Below are positions 50,722 through 59,908 of a stretch of 64,000 nucleotides of DNA, in pieces. The position numbers and the translations under genes are program-made. The stretch's first letter is position 1; every line of letters starts with the position of its first letter. The stretch comes from UBA7446 sp964014735 (GTDB lineage Bacteria; Bacteroidota; Bacteroidia; Flavobacteriales; Flavobacteriaceae). Under the pieces are notes generated by a model. That model worked only from the letters and a program-made list of their open reading frames with translations, did no database searches and was not told where the DNA came from. The stretch lies in assembly GCA_964014735.1 (NCBI GenBank), contig CAXHBH010000001.1, positions 70,807-134,806 of the forward strand. The letters are read 5' to 3'.

Positions 50722-51381
50722 ATGGATTACGGAAAAGAATTTAAAAAGTACGCTACAAAGCATCACGGTATAAACTCCATGTATTACGACGAGTTGGTGA
50801 GTAGTCTTACACCTTATATTATTGAGGAGCGACAGTTGAACGTGGCGCAAATGGACGTTTTTTCACGTTTAATGATGGACCGTATAATTTTCTTAGGAAC
50901 AGGAATTAACGATAGCGTTGCGAATATTATTCAAGCACAATTGTTATTCTTAGAAAGTACCGATAAGACTAAAGACATACAGATTTATATCAACTCTCCT
51001 GGGGGCAGTGTATATGCTGGATTGGGCATCTATGACACAATGCAGTTTATCAGTCCTGATGTAGCTACCATTTGTACGGGAATTGCAGCTTCTATGGCTG
51101 CTGTATTGCTTTGTGCTGGTCAAGAAGGAAAACGCTCTGGTTTGCCACACTCTCGTGTGATGATTCACCAACCACTTGGAGGTGCACAAGGACAAGCATC
51201 TGACATCGAAATTACAGCACGTGAAATTCTAAAGCTTAAAAAAGAACTCTACGAGATCATTGCTAAGCATAGCAACCAGCCTTACGATAAGGTCTATGAA
51301 AATTCTGATCGTGATTACTGGATGAAGGCGTTAGAAGCCAAAGAGTATGGCATGATTGATGAAGTATTGACAAGAAACTAG
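50722..51381 (+). CDS. clpP: ATP-dependent Clp protease proteolytic subunit
   Basis: 219 aa. Catalytic Ser in GIAASMAAVLLCAG, His in MIHQPLGGAQGQASD, and Asp further on. The N-terminal extension DYGKEFKKYATKHHGINSMY is usual in Bacteroidota. Barrel protease that works with ClpX, whose GTG start is 3 nt after the clpP stop. Confidence 0.97.
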   Translation: MDYGKEFKKYATKHHGINSMYYDELVSSLTPYIIEERQLNVAQMDVFSRLMMDRIIFLGTGINDSVANIIQAQLLFLESTDKTKDIQIYINSPGGSVYAGLGIYDTMQFISPDVATICTGIAASMAAVLLCAGQEGKRSGLPHSRVMIHQPLGGAQGQASDIEITAREILKLKKELYEIIAKHSNQPYDKVYENSDRDYWMKALEAKEYGMIDEVLTRN

Positions 51382-51384
51382 TTA

Positions 51385-52608
51385 GTGGAAGAATTGAATT
51401 GTTCTTTTTGTGGACGTAAAAAAGCCGAGACCAAACTTCTGGTTGCGGGATTAAACGCGCACATATGCGAACGCTGTGTTGACCAAGCTGTTGGCATAAT
51501 TCAAGAAGAAACCACACAAACCGAAAACATCACCACCAATGCTGAGTTTTTACTTAAAAAACCCAAGCAGATTAAGGCTTTTTTGGATAATTATGTCATT
51601 GGGCAGGAGCAAGCCAAAAAAGTGCTCTCTGTTGCAGTATATAACCACTACAAAAGACTGAATCAAAATGTTGAAAACGATGTCGAAATTGAAAAAAGCA
51701 ACATCATTATTGCTGGCCGCACAGGTACAGGTAAAACATTGTTGGCCAAGACTATTGCTAAGATGCTTCAAGTACCCATTGCCATTGTAGATGCAACCGT
51801 ACTTACCGAAGCTGGCTATGTGGGAGAAGATGTAGAAAGCATTTTAACACGATTACTACAGGCTGCCGACTACGATCATCAAAAAGCGGAGCGTGGCATT
51901 GTCTTTATCGATGAGATAGATAAAATTGCACGTAAAAGTGATAACCCCTCCATAACACGTGATGTTTCTGGCGAGGGAGTACAGCAAGCCTTACTAAAAT
52001 TATTAGAAGGTACCGTGGTTAATGTACCGCCCAAAGGGGGACGTAAGCATCCAGATCAAAAATTTGTAGAAATTAATACCCAGCACATCTTGTTTATCGC
52101 AGGAGGTGCTTTTGATGGTGTGGAGCGTTACATTGCAAAACGCATGAATATGCAAGCAGTGGGCTACAGTACTGCTGCTAAACGTGAATCTGTTACTGAA
52201 GACGATTTGTTGACACATATTACACCGTCAGACCTTAAAGACTTTGGGCTTATCCCTGAAATTATTGGGCGCCTTCCGGTGCTTACACACATGAATCCAT
52301 TAGACGAAAAAGCACTGCGTGAGATTTTAACAGCTCCAAAAAATGCTTTGGTAAAGCAGTATCAGCATCTATTTGATTTGGACAGGGTTACTTTGACCTT
52401 TACCTCAACAGCTCTGGATTTTATCGTGGAGCAAGCGTTACAATATTCCCTGGGTGCAAGAGGGTTACGCTCCTTGTGTGAGGCCATTCTCACCGATGCC
52501 ATGTACGAGCTTCCCAGCACCAATACTTCGGAGTTAAAGATTACCAAACGATATGCCGAGAATAAGTTGAGCGTCGTGCAACTCAACAAGCTGAAGGCGG
52601 CTTCTTAA
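51385..52608 (+). CDS. clpX: ATP-dependent Clp protease ATP-binding subunit ClpX
   Basis: 407 aa from GTG 51385. Zinc-binding cysteines C6, C9, C28, C31. Walker A GRTGTGKT is at 111-118, Walker B is in GIVFIDEIDKIA, and sensor 2 is in GARGLRSLCE. It unfolds tagged substrates and feeds ClpP. The GTG start 3 nt after clpP suggests translational coupling. Confidence 0.97.
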   Translation: MEELNCSFCGRKKAETKLLVAGLNAHICERCVDQAVGIIQEETTQTENITTNAEFLLKKPKQIKAFLDNYVIGQEQAKKVLSVAVYNHYKRLNQNVENDVEIEKSNIIIAGRTGTGKTLLAKTIAKMLQVPIAIVDATVLTEAGYVGEDVESILTRLLQAADYDHQKAERGIVFIDEIDKIARKSDNPSITRDVSGEGVQQALLKLLEGTVVNVPPKGGRKHPDQKFVEINTQHILFIAGGAFDGVERYIAKRMNMQAVGYSTAAKRESVTEDDLLTHITPSDLKDFGLIPEIIGRLPVLTHMNPLDEKALREILTAPKNALVKQYQHLFDLDRVTLTFTSTALDFIVEQALQYSLGARGLRSLCEAILTDAMYELPSTNTSELKITKRYAENKLSVVQLNKLKAAS

Positions 52609-52638
52609 TATTTGTGTTAACTAAGTTTTGTAAACCCA

Positions 52639-54147
52639 TCATAACTCCAACAACTCATCCAAATACTCACGGGTGTTGGATAGGCGCGGGACTTTATGTT
52701 GCCCCCCAATTTTACCTTTTTGTTTTAACCATTTATAAAAGGTTTTGGGTTTTGCTACATGTAGTTTTAGCGGCATAAGCGTCATGTTTTTATAGCGTTT
52801 GGCTTCGTAATCCGAGTTTAAAGCTTGCAACTGCTTGTCCAAATCTCCAGAAAAAGCATTAACATCTGTGGGTGGGGTCTTAAATTCTATCAACCACTCG
52901 TGCCCCCCTTTTTCGGAGCCATCCATAAAAATGGGTGCTGCCGTATAATCCACCAATTGTACATGGTGGCGTTGGCTTATAAGCTGTAGTGCTTTATTGG
53001 CGTTTTCAATCACCAGCTCTTCTCCAAATACATTTATGAAGTGTTTGGTTCTTCCTGTTATTTTAAAGCGGTAGGGCGCAATGGAGGTAAAGCGAATTGT
53101 ATCGCCAATATGATAGCGCCAAAGCCCGGCATTGGTTGAAATAATCACGGCGTATTGCTTACCGACCACGACTTCTGAAAGTGGAATTATTCTTTCGTTT
53201 TGAGTGCCATAAGCTTTCATGTCTATAAATTCATAGAAAATCCCATAATCAAGCATTAGCAGTAGCTCATCGGAGTTGAGTTGGTCTTGCACCCCAAAAA
53301 AGCCTTCGGAGGCATTATATAGTTCCACATAGTGTACGTTATCACTTGGCATAAGGGCTTTGTACTGCTCTCTATAGGGCATAAAGTTTACCCCTCCGTG
53401 GAAATATACTTCCATATTGGGCCATACGTCCAAAATACTCTCTCGCCCCGTTTCTGCCAATACCTTTTGTAGCAGTACCAACATCCAAGAAGGAACACCT
53501 GCCATACTGCGGATATCTTCACTTAAAGTTTCTTCAACTATGGCTTTCATTTTGGTTTCCCATTCTGCCATAAGCGACACTTTTTGGCTGGGCGCACTTA
53601 CCATTTCTGCCCAAAGGGGCAGGTTGTCAATCATAATAGCCGACAAATCCCCAAAATAGGAGTTATTCTCTTCGTAAATTTCCTTGCTGCCTCCAAGGCG
53701 TAATGCCTTACCCTGTAATACACTAGACTGTTCGTTGTTTTTGAAATAGAGGCTCAACATGTCTTTGCCGCCCTTAAAATGACAGTCTTCTAGAGATTCA
53801 TCAGAGATAGGGATAAACTTACTTTTGGCATTTGTAGTGCCACTTGACTTGGCGTACCATTTAATTGGGGTAGGCCAAAATATATTTTGTTCGCCTTGTC
53901 GGGAGCGTTCTATCATGGGCGCTATTTCTTCGTAGGTACGTACTGGAACACGCTCGGCAAAGTCTTTATATTGCTGAATATCAGCAAAACCATATTTTTT
54001 ACCGACCTCTGTTTTTTTGGCGGTTTGCAATAAGTTCAAAAGCTCGTCACGTTGCACTTCGTGAGGATATTTGATAAAAAGTTCAATGTCATGCACCCGT
54101 TTTTTGAGTAGCCATGAAACAACAGTATGTAGTAGTGGTATTGCCAT
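52639..54147 (-). CDS. GH3-family acyl-adenylate-forming enzyme (JAR1-like)
   Basis: 502 aa. The sequence follows plant GH3/JAR1-like adenylating enzymes: WYAKSSGTTNAKSKFIPIS (phosphate loop), ELYNASEGFFGVQDQ, and RYHIGDTIRFTS followed by TGRTKHFINVFGEELV. Such enzymes activate a carboxylic acid as acyl-AMP and conjugate it to an amine or amino acid; the bacterial substrate is unknown. This is not glycoside hydrolase family 3. Its 5' end is divergent from the DUF2797 gene. Confidence 0.9.
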   Translation of the reverse strand: MAIPLLHTVVSWLLKKRVHDIELFIKYPHEVQRDELLNLLQTAKKTEVGKKYGFADIQQYKDFAERVPVRTYEEIAPMIERSRQGEQNIFWPTPIKWYAKSSGTTNAKSKFIPISDESLEDCHFKGGKDMLSLYFKNNEQSSVLQGKALRLGGSKEIYEENNSYFGDLSAIMIDNLPLWAEMVSAPSQKVSLMAEWETKMKAIVEETLSEDIRSMAGVPSWMLVLLQKVLAETGRESILDVWPNMEVYFHGGVNFMPYREQYKALMPSDNVHYVELYNASEGFFGVQDQLNSDELLLMLDYGIFYEFIDMKAYGTQNERIIPLSEVVVGKQYAVIISTNAGLWRYHIGDTIRFTSIAPYRFKITGRTKHFINVFGEELVIENANKALQLISQRHHVQLVDYTAAPIFMDGSEKGGHEWLIEFKTPPTDVNAFSGDLDKQLQALNSDYEAKRYKNMTLMPLKLHVAKPKTFYKWLKQKGKIGGQHKVPRLSNTREYLDELLEL

Positions 54148-54179
54148 TTTGGGTATATTGCTTAACGAAAATACAAATT

Positions 54180-54968
54180 ATGTTTCAAGGTGTGCTGACC
54201 AAAATGCAAACGGAATTTAAAAGCCCTGTAGACTACTACTTGGTCTTTAAAGATTCCTTCGTTCTTGTTAATAGTTTTCTCGAAAAAAAAGTACATATCA
54301 CACATACAGGCTCTCAGTGTCTTAGCTGTTCACAGCCCAAAGAAATTTTTCGACAGGGTTTTTGCAAGTCTTGTTTTTTTGAAACGCCAAGTGCTGGTGA
54401 ATGGATTATGAAACCTGAGCTGAGCAAAGCCCACTTAGGGATTGAAGATAGGGATTTGGCATATGAGCAAAAAGTACAGTTGCAACCCCACATTGTTTAT
54501 TTTGCGGTATCAAGCGGCCTCAAAGTTGGGGTAACACGTGATACCCAAGTGCCTACGCGCTGGATCGATCAAGGTGCACACCAAGCCCTGCCCATTGTGG
54601 AGGTGCCTAATCGCTATTTGGCAGGTATAACAGAGGTTGCACTAAAAGCATATTTCAATGATAAAACCAACTGGCGTATCATGCTACAAAATAAAGGTGA
54701 ACCTTTGGACTTGGTAGCTGAGCGTGAGGCTTGTATTGCCAAGTTGCCACTCGAAGTGCAAGCTTATGCTGTACAAACCCCGCCCATTTCAATCGATTTT
54801 CCCGTGTCTCGTTTCCCGGAAAAAGTAAAAAGTTTAAACCTTACCAAAACACCTGAATATTCAGGTGTGCTCAAAGGTATTAAGGGTCAGTATTGGATTT
54901 TTGAAGACGATACCGTTTGGAATGTACGTGGTCATGAAGGGCATATAGTAGAACTTTCATTCAGCTAA
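54180..54968 (+). CDS. DUF2797 family protein
   Basis: 262 aa from the ATG at 54180; a longer frame at 54114 would overlap the divergent adenylase start. A zinc-ribbon-like segment has C-x2-C twice (CLSCSQPKEIF, then GFCKSCFFET). Later conserved pieces are YFAVSSGLKVGVTRD, PTRWIDQGAHQALPIVEVPN and KGIKGQYWIFED. No function assigned to my knowledge. A small terminator overlaps its stop codon. Confidence 0.82.
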   Translation: MFQGVLTKMQTEFKSPVDYYLVFKDSFVLVNSFLEKKVHITHTGSQCLSCSQPKEIFRQGFCKSCFFETPSAGEWIMKPELSKAHLGIEDRDLAYEQKVQLQPHIVYFAVSSGLKVGVTRDTQVPTRWIDQGAHQALPIVEVPNRYLAGITEVALKAYFNDKTNWRIMLQNKGEPLDLVAEREACIAKLPLEVQAYAVQTPPISIDFPVSRFPEKVKSLNLTKTPEYSGVLKGIKGQYWIFEDDTVWNVRGHEGHIVELSFS

Positions 54969-55690
54969 CCTTTATAGGTTTTTTTCGAGTCTGCAACCAA
55001 TCGGTTGATTTCTGCCAACTCTTTGTTGGTTAGATTACGCCACTTTCCTTTACCTACGTCTAGGCTTACATTCATGATGCGGACTCTTTTAAGTCGGACT
55101 ACTTGATAGTCTAAATACTCACACATACGTCTTATTTGTCGATTGAGTCCTTGGGTGAGTATGATACGGAATTCCCGCTGATGTGTTTGCTTAACTTTGC
55201 ATGGCCTAGTTACCGTATCTAGTATGGGAACGCCCTTACTCATCTTGTCAATAAAGACTTTGGTAATGGGCTTGTTTACTGATACCACATATTCCTTTTC
55301 GTGATTGTTACGGGCACGCAAGATTTTATTTACGATGTCACCATCATTGGTTAAAAAAATAAGTCCTTCTGACGGTTTATCCAATCGACCAATGGGGAAT
55401 ATACGGCTTGGGTAATTGATAAAATCAATAATGTTGTCTTTCTCTACTTTGGTGTCTGTGGTACAAACGATACCAACGGGCTTGTTAAAGGCAATATAGA
55501 CAGGCCTTTCTGTATTTTTGCCAACCGTTTCGCCATCTACAGCTACTAGATCTTGTAGACTTACCTTCATGCCCATCTCCACGGCCTTGCCATTAACAGT
55601 AATACGTCCTTGTTCAATCAGCTTATCAGCAGCACGACGAGAGCAGTAGCCAATTTCACTGAGGTATTTGTTAATCCGAACAGTTTCCAT
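54965..55690 (-). CDS. rluF: 23S rRNA pseudouridine(2604) synthase
   Basis: 241 aa from ATG 55690. The N-terminal S4 domain (RINKYLSEIGYCSRRAADKL) is followed by the catalytic Asp in FPIGRLDKPSEGLIFLTNDG and the C-terminal QGLNRQIRRMCEYLDYQVV. Long stretches match E. coli RluF, such as NHEKEYVVSVNKPIT. It modifies U2604 of 23S rRNA. The YhhQ-type transporter gene precedes it by 1 nt. Confidence 0.93.
   Translation of the reverse strand: METVRINKYLSEIGYCSRRAADKLIEQGRITVNGKAVEMGMKVSLQDLVAVDGETVGKNTERPVYIAFNKPVGIVCTTDTKVEKDNIIDFINYPSRIFPIGRLDKPSEGLIFLTNDGDIVNKILRARNNHEKEYVVSVNKPITKVFIDKMSKGVPILDTVTRPCKVKQTHQREFRIILTQGLNRQIRRMCEYLDYQVVRLKRVRIMNVSLDVGKGKWRNLTNKELAEINRLVADSKKTYKG
54967..54985 (+). 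terminator. Short terminator after DUF2797 gene
   Basis: AACCT-TTAT-AGGTT followed by five or more T, starting at the stop codon. It also falls within the end of the convergent rluF. Confidence 0.55.
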
Positions 55691-55691
55691 A

Positions 55692-56387
55692 TCAATCCAA
55701 ATGAATTTCTTCACCAACTTCTAGGTCAAAACGACGTCGAATCATCCAAACAAAAAAATACAAAAAAGGCGTATCAATAGCGGCAACCATAACCTTAAAA
55801 ATCACACTTGATACGACTAAGCCCCAAAAAAGTTCCCAAGGTAGTACTTGAAACGAGCATAAGAGTAAAATAACTGTAGTAGAATCAATAATTTGAGAGC
55901 TAAAGGTAGAGAAGTTGTTGCGCAGCCATAAATGTTTGCCTTGTGTTAGATTCTTCCAATAATGATAGATACGAATGTCTACAAATTGTGCTGACAAGTA
56001 AGCCATCATGGAAGCCAAAACCGCCAAGGGTGAAAGGGCAAAAACTTTATGGAAAGTTGGATCGTCTACTGGCGAGCTTTCAATTGCTGGAACTATCCCA
56101 GCCAAGAGCAAAATTCCAATGGAAAAAAAAGATGCAAATATCCCCGCCACCACCACTTGATTGGCACTTTTTTTGCCAAAAATTTCAGAAATAATATCGG
56201 TGATTAAGAATGTGATTGGATATGGTAGTATACCTACAGACAATTCAAAAATAGGCATGCCAAAGACTTCCCAGTCAAAAGGCCGCCAATAAAAAAACTT
56301 CTGAAAGATTAAGTTAGACACCACCAATGAGGTGATGAACAAGGCTGCCAAGTACAAATAAAGCTTTCGTGCAGCAGGCCTATGCAT
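55692..56387 (-). CDS. Queuosine precursor transporter (YhhQ/VUT family)
   Basis: 231 aa with about six membrane spans. The YhhQ/DUF165 signature is spread through ILPYPITFLITDIISEIFGK and AYLSAQFVDIRIYHYWKN, with a conserved Arg/Asn pair in WLRNNFSTFSSQIIDSTTV. It imports a 7-deazaguanine queuosine precursor. Placed between sppA and rluF, it adjoins another RNA modification gene. sppA ends 1 nt upstream of its start. Confidence 0.92.
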   Translation of the reverse strand: MHRPAARKLYLYLAALFITSLVVSNLIFQKFFYWRPFDWEVFGMPIFELSVGILPYPITFLITDIISEIFGKKSANQVVVAGIFASFFSIGILLLAGIVPAIESSPVDDPTFHKVFALSPLAVLASMMAYLSAQFVDIRIYHYWKNLTQGKHLWLRNNFSTFSSQIIDSTTVILLLCSFQVLPWELFWGLVVSSVIFKVMVAAIDTPFLYFFVWMIRRRFDLEVGEEIHLD

Positions 56388-58139
56388 CTAGTTCACATTT
56401 ATTGTGTAGGGTAGGCGTGCTTGAATTTGATTTGCAGGGTTTTTTAAAGCTTCAATCCCTTGAGTCCAAAGTGATATTTCAGCTGGCAGTTGCGTTTTTA
56501 TTTTTCCAAAAGGACCTCCAAGAAGCTCTTCCAAAATACCTTCCAAATCATCCTCAAATTTAGGATAGGAGGTTAAACGATAATCTTCAATTTCGGCTAG
56601 TGCAGCAGCACGCTCCAAGGCAAGGTCAAGACCACCAAGATGATCTACCAGTCCAATAGCATTTGCTTCTACTCCAGACCACACGCGACCTTGTGCAATT
56701 TTATGTACTTCTTCTTTGGTCATGCCTCGACCATCGGCAACACGCGTTAAAAAAGTCTGGTATACTTGGTTGATGCCCGCTTTGATTTCGTTTCTCGTGC
56801 TGTTGGTCAAGGGCTCAAAAGGTGAATACTGCAGCGCTTGTTTGTTAGTTGTTACTTGTTCCGCATTAATCCCCCAACGTTTTGACAAACGATTGATGTT
56901 AGGTAAAACCCCCAAAACCCCAATAGATCCTGTAATGGTTGTGGGTTCTGCGACAATTTCGTGGGCATTTGCAGCGATATAATAACCTCCTGAGGCGGCC
57001 ACATTACCCATAGAAACCACCACTTTCTTGGTTTCTTTTAAGTGTTCTATTTCCTCCCAAATAAGCTCAGAAGCCAAAGCGCTTCCACCAGGGGAGTTTA
57101 TCCGCATTACAACCGCTTTAATATTTTTCTTTTTGCCAATCTTCTTAAGGGCTTTGATCATTTTTTCTTGCCCAATCATTTCACTCCCACCATCTCCGTA
57201 AATAATTTCACCTTGAGCGTATAACACAGCAATGCGGTTACTGCCTTTCCCTTTTTTGCGACTGGCAATGCTCATATAGTCAACGAAATTGGTCGTTTCC
57301 ACTTCATCATCAAAACGCGACGCTAGTTTTTCTTTATAACTTCGTCTTGTGGCAGTTCCGTCAACAAGTGAAGAGGAGATAGCTTTTTGTGCATTTGAAC
57401 CTGCAAGGTTGTCTGCATGTGTATCGAGAACTTTTTCAGACAAACCGCGACTTGTGGCAATATTTCCCAATAATGTATCCCAGATATCGTCTATATAAGA
57501 CTGAATTTGGGTGCGGTTTTCCTCACTCATATAGTCATTGAGAAAAGGTTCAACAGCGCTTTTGTATTTGCCACTTCGAATGACCTCCATACTTATTCCG
57601 GACTTTTCTTGGGCAGATTTATAGTAGAGAATTTCTGCACTCAATCCACGAAAGTCAACATTGCCTTCAGGATGTAGAAAAATAGAGTCTGCAACAGATG
57701 CGAGGTAATAATCGGATTGGGAGTAGTAATCTCCGTAGGCATAAATAAATTTACCACTTTCTTTAAATGCCACTAGGGCTTTTCTGAGCGTGTGCATGTT
57801 TGAAATCCCGCCCATTGCCGAGATGTTTTGAATGCTAATTCCAGCAACAAGATCGTCTTTTGCTGCGTTTTCAATTGCAGGAATGATGGTATTTAATCCA
57901 TAGGCCTCAGGGTCTATTTCCAAAGCGCTTGCAAAAGAAAAGCTTTGTGGCTCTCGGTCTTGAATGGGTAAACCCATATCAAATACCAAAACCGTATTTT
58001 CTTCTAATTCGATGGTATCTCCGTCTTCATCCATAAGGGCAACGGATCCTGCCAAAAAGACTAGCATAAAAACAAAAAGCAGACCAAGCGCGATAAAGGT
58101 CCCAATAGCTGAACTGATAAGATTTTTAAAGAAACTCAT
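56388..58139 (-). CDS. sppA: Signal peptide peptidase SppA, long form
   Basis: 583 aa, two tandem S49 halves as in the 67-kDa type. An N-terminal membrane anchor covers residues 10-35. The general-base Lys is in IRSGKYKSAVEPF in the first half, and the nucleophile Ser is in TTITGSIGVLGVLPN in the second. It degrades cleaved signal peptides in the membrane. Followed by the queuosine transporter without a gap. Confidence 0.95.
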   Translation of the reverse strand: MSFFKNLISSAIGTFIALGLLFVFMLVFLAGSVALMDEDGDTIELEENTVLVFDMGLPIQDREPQSFSFASALEIDPEAYGLNTIIPAIENAAKDDLVAGISIQNISAMGGISNMHTLRKALVAFKESGKFIYAYGDYYSQSDYYLASVADSIFLHPEGNVDFRGLSAEILYYKSAQEKSGISMEVIRSGKYKSAVEPFLNDYMSEENRTQIQSYIDDIWDTLLGNIATSRGLSEKVLDTHADNLAGSNAQKAISSSLVDGTATRRSYKEKLASRFDDEVETTNFVDYMSIASRKKGKGSNRIAVLYAQGEIIYGDGGSEMIGQEKMIKALKKIGKKKNIKAVVMRINSPGGSALASELIWEEIEHLKETKKVVVSMGNVAASGGYYIAANAHEIVAEPTTITGSIGVLGVLPNINRLSKRWGINAEQVTTNKQALQYSPFEPLTNSTRNEIKAGINQVYQTFLTRVADGRGMTKEEVHKIAQGRVWSGVEANAIGLVDHLGGLDLALERAAALAEIEDYRLTSYPKFEDDLEGILEELLGGPFGKIKTQLPAEISLWTQGIEALKNPANQIQARLPYTINVN

Positions 58140-58200
58140 AATTTAAATGGTATTTTCTCAAAGATACATGTTTCCCAATTCTTTTCATCATTTTTGTAAA

Positions 58201-59334
58201 ATGTCAATTGTTTACATATCTATAGGCAGTAATTTGGGTGAACGCATTGCACATTTGCAACACGGACTAGATGCAACTGCTGCCATCGGCCATGTCCTTT
58301 CCATTTCCTCAGTAGTAGAAACCCCTGCAGTAGGTTTTGAGGGTAATCCTTTTTTAAATGCTTGCTTCACAATCGACACACAACTTGCGCCTACCTTGAT
58401 TATGCAAAAGTTACTTGATATAGAGCAGTCAGAGGGAAGGTCTCGTACGCAAGGTGAAGGGTATCAAAATAGAACTTTGGATTTGGATATTATTTTTTTT
58501 GAAGATTTTGTTTTGGACATCCCAAATCTGATGATTCCGCACCCATCCATGGCACAAAGACGATTTGTTTTGCAACCACTTTGTGAAATAGCACCCAACA
58601 AACAGCATCCTGTTCACCAAAAATCAGTAAAAGCTTTACTTGATGAATGTGCAGACAACACTCCGCTTAGCACTCTTGATGAGCAACTACGTCATCCTAT
58701 TTATGCCAAGCTAAGTGCGCATACATTTATTTGTGTAGAAGGGATCATTGGCTGTGGAAAAACAACGCTAACAAAAATATTAGCGCAAAACCTAGGTTAT
58801 AAAACCATTGAAGAGCGGTTTGAAGAAAATCCCTTTTTACCCAAGTTCTATAGGAGTCCAAAACGCTATGCTTTTCCACTGGAGTTGTCTTTCTTGGCTG
58901 ATCGTTTTAATCAAATAAATGATAATTATGAACAGTTGGATTTATTCCAGTCTGGGACTGTGGCAGACTACCATATGAGTAAGTCGCTGGTATTTGCACA
59001 AAACACCTTAAATGAAGATGAATATCCTCTTTTTCAACAATTGTATAGTTTGATGTCGAAGAGTGCCAATCAGCCCACCCTATGCATATTCCTTCGTCAA
59101 ACCCCTCAACGTTCTAAAACCAATATTAAAAAACGCGGAAGGAGTTATGAGCAAAATATCCGAACTGATTATTTGGAAAAATTAGCAAAGGGATACGATC
59201 AGCACCTACCATTTTTGCAAAAGCGTATGCAAGTGGTATCAGTTGACATTTCAGCTTTGGATTTTTTGCTAAACCCCGAAGATTTAATTCGATTGCTAAA
59301 GAAAATCAATCTGCAGTTGGACGAAGTTGGGTAA
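58201..59334 (+). CDS. folK: HPPK (FolK) fused to a deoxynucleoside kinase
   Basis: 377 aa from the ATG at 58201; the frame could start at 58147, but MSIVYISIGSNLGERI is the HPPK opening. Residues 1-150 are 6-hydroxymethyldihydropterin pyrophosphokinase (GYQNRTLDLDIIFF, IPHPSMAQRRFVL). Residues 175-377 are a dCK/dGK-type kinase: Walker A GIIGCGKTT (181-189), LSFLADRFNQI, and a lid in KKRGRSYEQNI. One step of folate synthesis and deoxynucleoside salvage share a chain. It overlaps the convergent methyltransferase gene by 29 nt. Confidence 0.94.
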   Translation: MSIVYISIGSNLGERIAHLQHGLDATAAIGHVLSISSVVETPAVGFEGNPFLNACFTIDTQLAPTLIMQKLLDIEQSEGRSRTQGEGYQNRTLDLDIIFFEDFVLDIPNLMIPHPSMAQRRFVLQPLCEIAPNKQHPVHQKSVKALLDECADNTPLSTLDEQLRHPIYAKLSAHTFICVEGIIGCGKTTLTKILAQNLGYKTIEERFEENPFLPKFYRSPKRYAFPLELSFLADRFNQINDNYEQLDLFQSGTVADYHMSKSLVFAQNTLNEDEYPLFQQLYSLMSKSANQPTLCIFLRQTPQRSKTNIKKRGRSYEQNIRTDYLEKLAKGYDQHLPFLQKRMQVVSVDISALDFLLNPEDLIRLLKKINLQLDEVG

Positions 59335-59845
59335 AAAAATGCCACAATACCACTCCAGCCGAGATAGCTACATTTAGAGAGTGTTTTGTCCCCAATTGTG
59401 GAATCTCAATTGCCGCGCCGCAGGCATCAATAACTTCTTGAGAAACGCCCTCCACTTCGTTTCCAATAACCAACACCAATGTTTGATAGGAGTCAACAGA
59501 TACTTGGTCTAAAAACACTGCGCCCTTAACTTGTTCTACGGCGTAGCAGTTCGCACCAGACGAATGTAGTTTAGCCACCACTTCAGCAGCAGAATTTTCC
59601 TGTCGCCAGGCAACACTTTCAGTAGCGCCTAAGGCGGTTTTGTGAATGTCTTTGTGCGGAGGAGTTGGCGTAATACCACACAGTACTATTTCAGCAATAC
59701 GAAACGCGTCAGCAGTGCGGAAAATAGCCCCAACATTATTACGGCTTCGAATGTTATCGAGCACCAATACAATATTTGTTTTGGGCGCTGCTTTAAAAGC
59801 TGTTGGGCTCAACCTGTTGAGCTCTTCCATAGTCCATTTTCTCAT
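59306..59845 (-). CDS. TrmH/SpoU family RNA 2'-O-methyltransferase
   Basis: 179 aa, a compact SPOUT enzyme. Motif 1 is VLDNIRSRNNVGAIFRTADA, motif 2 is VLVIGNEVEGVSQEVIDACG, and motif 3 is IPQLGTKHSLNVAISAGVVL (the knot). It lacks an N-terminal substrate-recognition domain. The RNA target cannot be told. Ends within the folK-dNK 3' end. Confidence 0.92.
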   Translation of the reverse strand: MRKWTMEELNRLSPTAFKAAPKTNIVLVLDNIRSRNNVGAIFRTADAFRIAEIVLCGITPTPPHKDIHKTALGATESVAWRQENSAAEVVAKLHSSGANCYAVEQVKGAVFLDQVSVDSYQTLVLVIGNEVEGVSQEVIDACGAAIEIPQLGTKHSLNVAISAGVVLWHFFTQLRPTAD

Positions 59846-59908
59846 ATGTCAAAGGTAAGGGTTGTGTTTGGCTAAAAAATGTAAATTAGCCAGAATTAAT
59901 ATCTCGCT

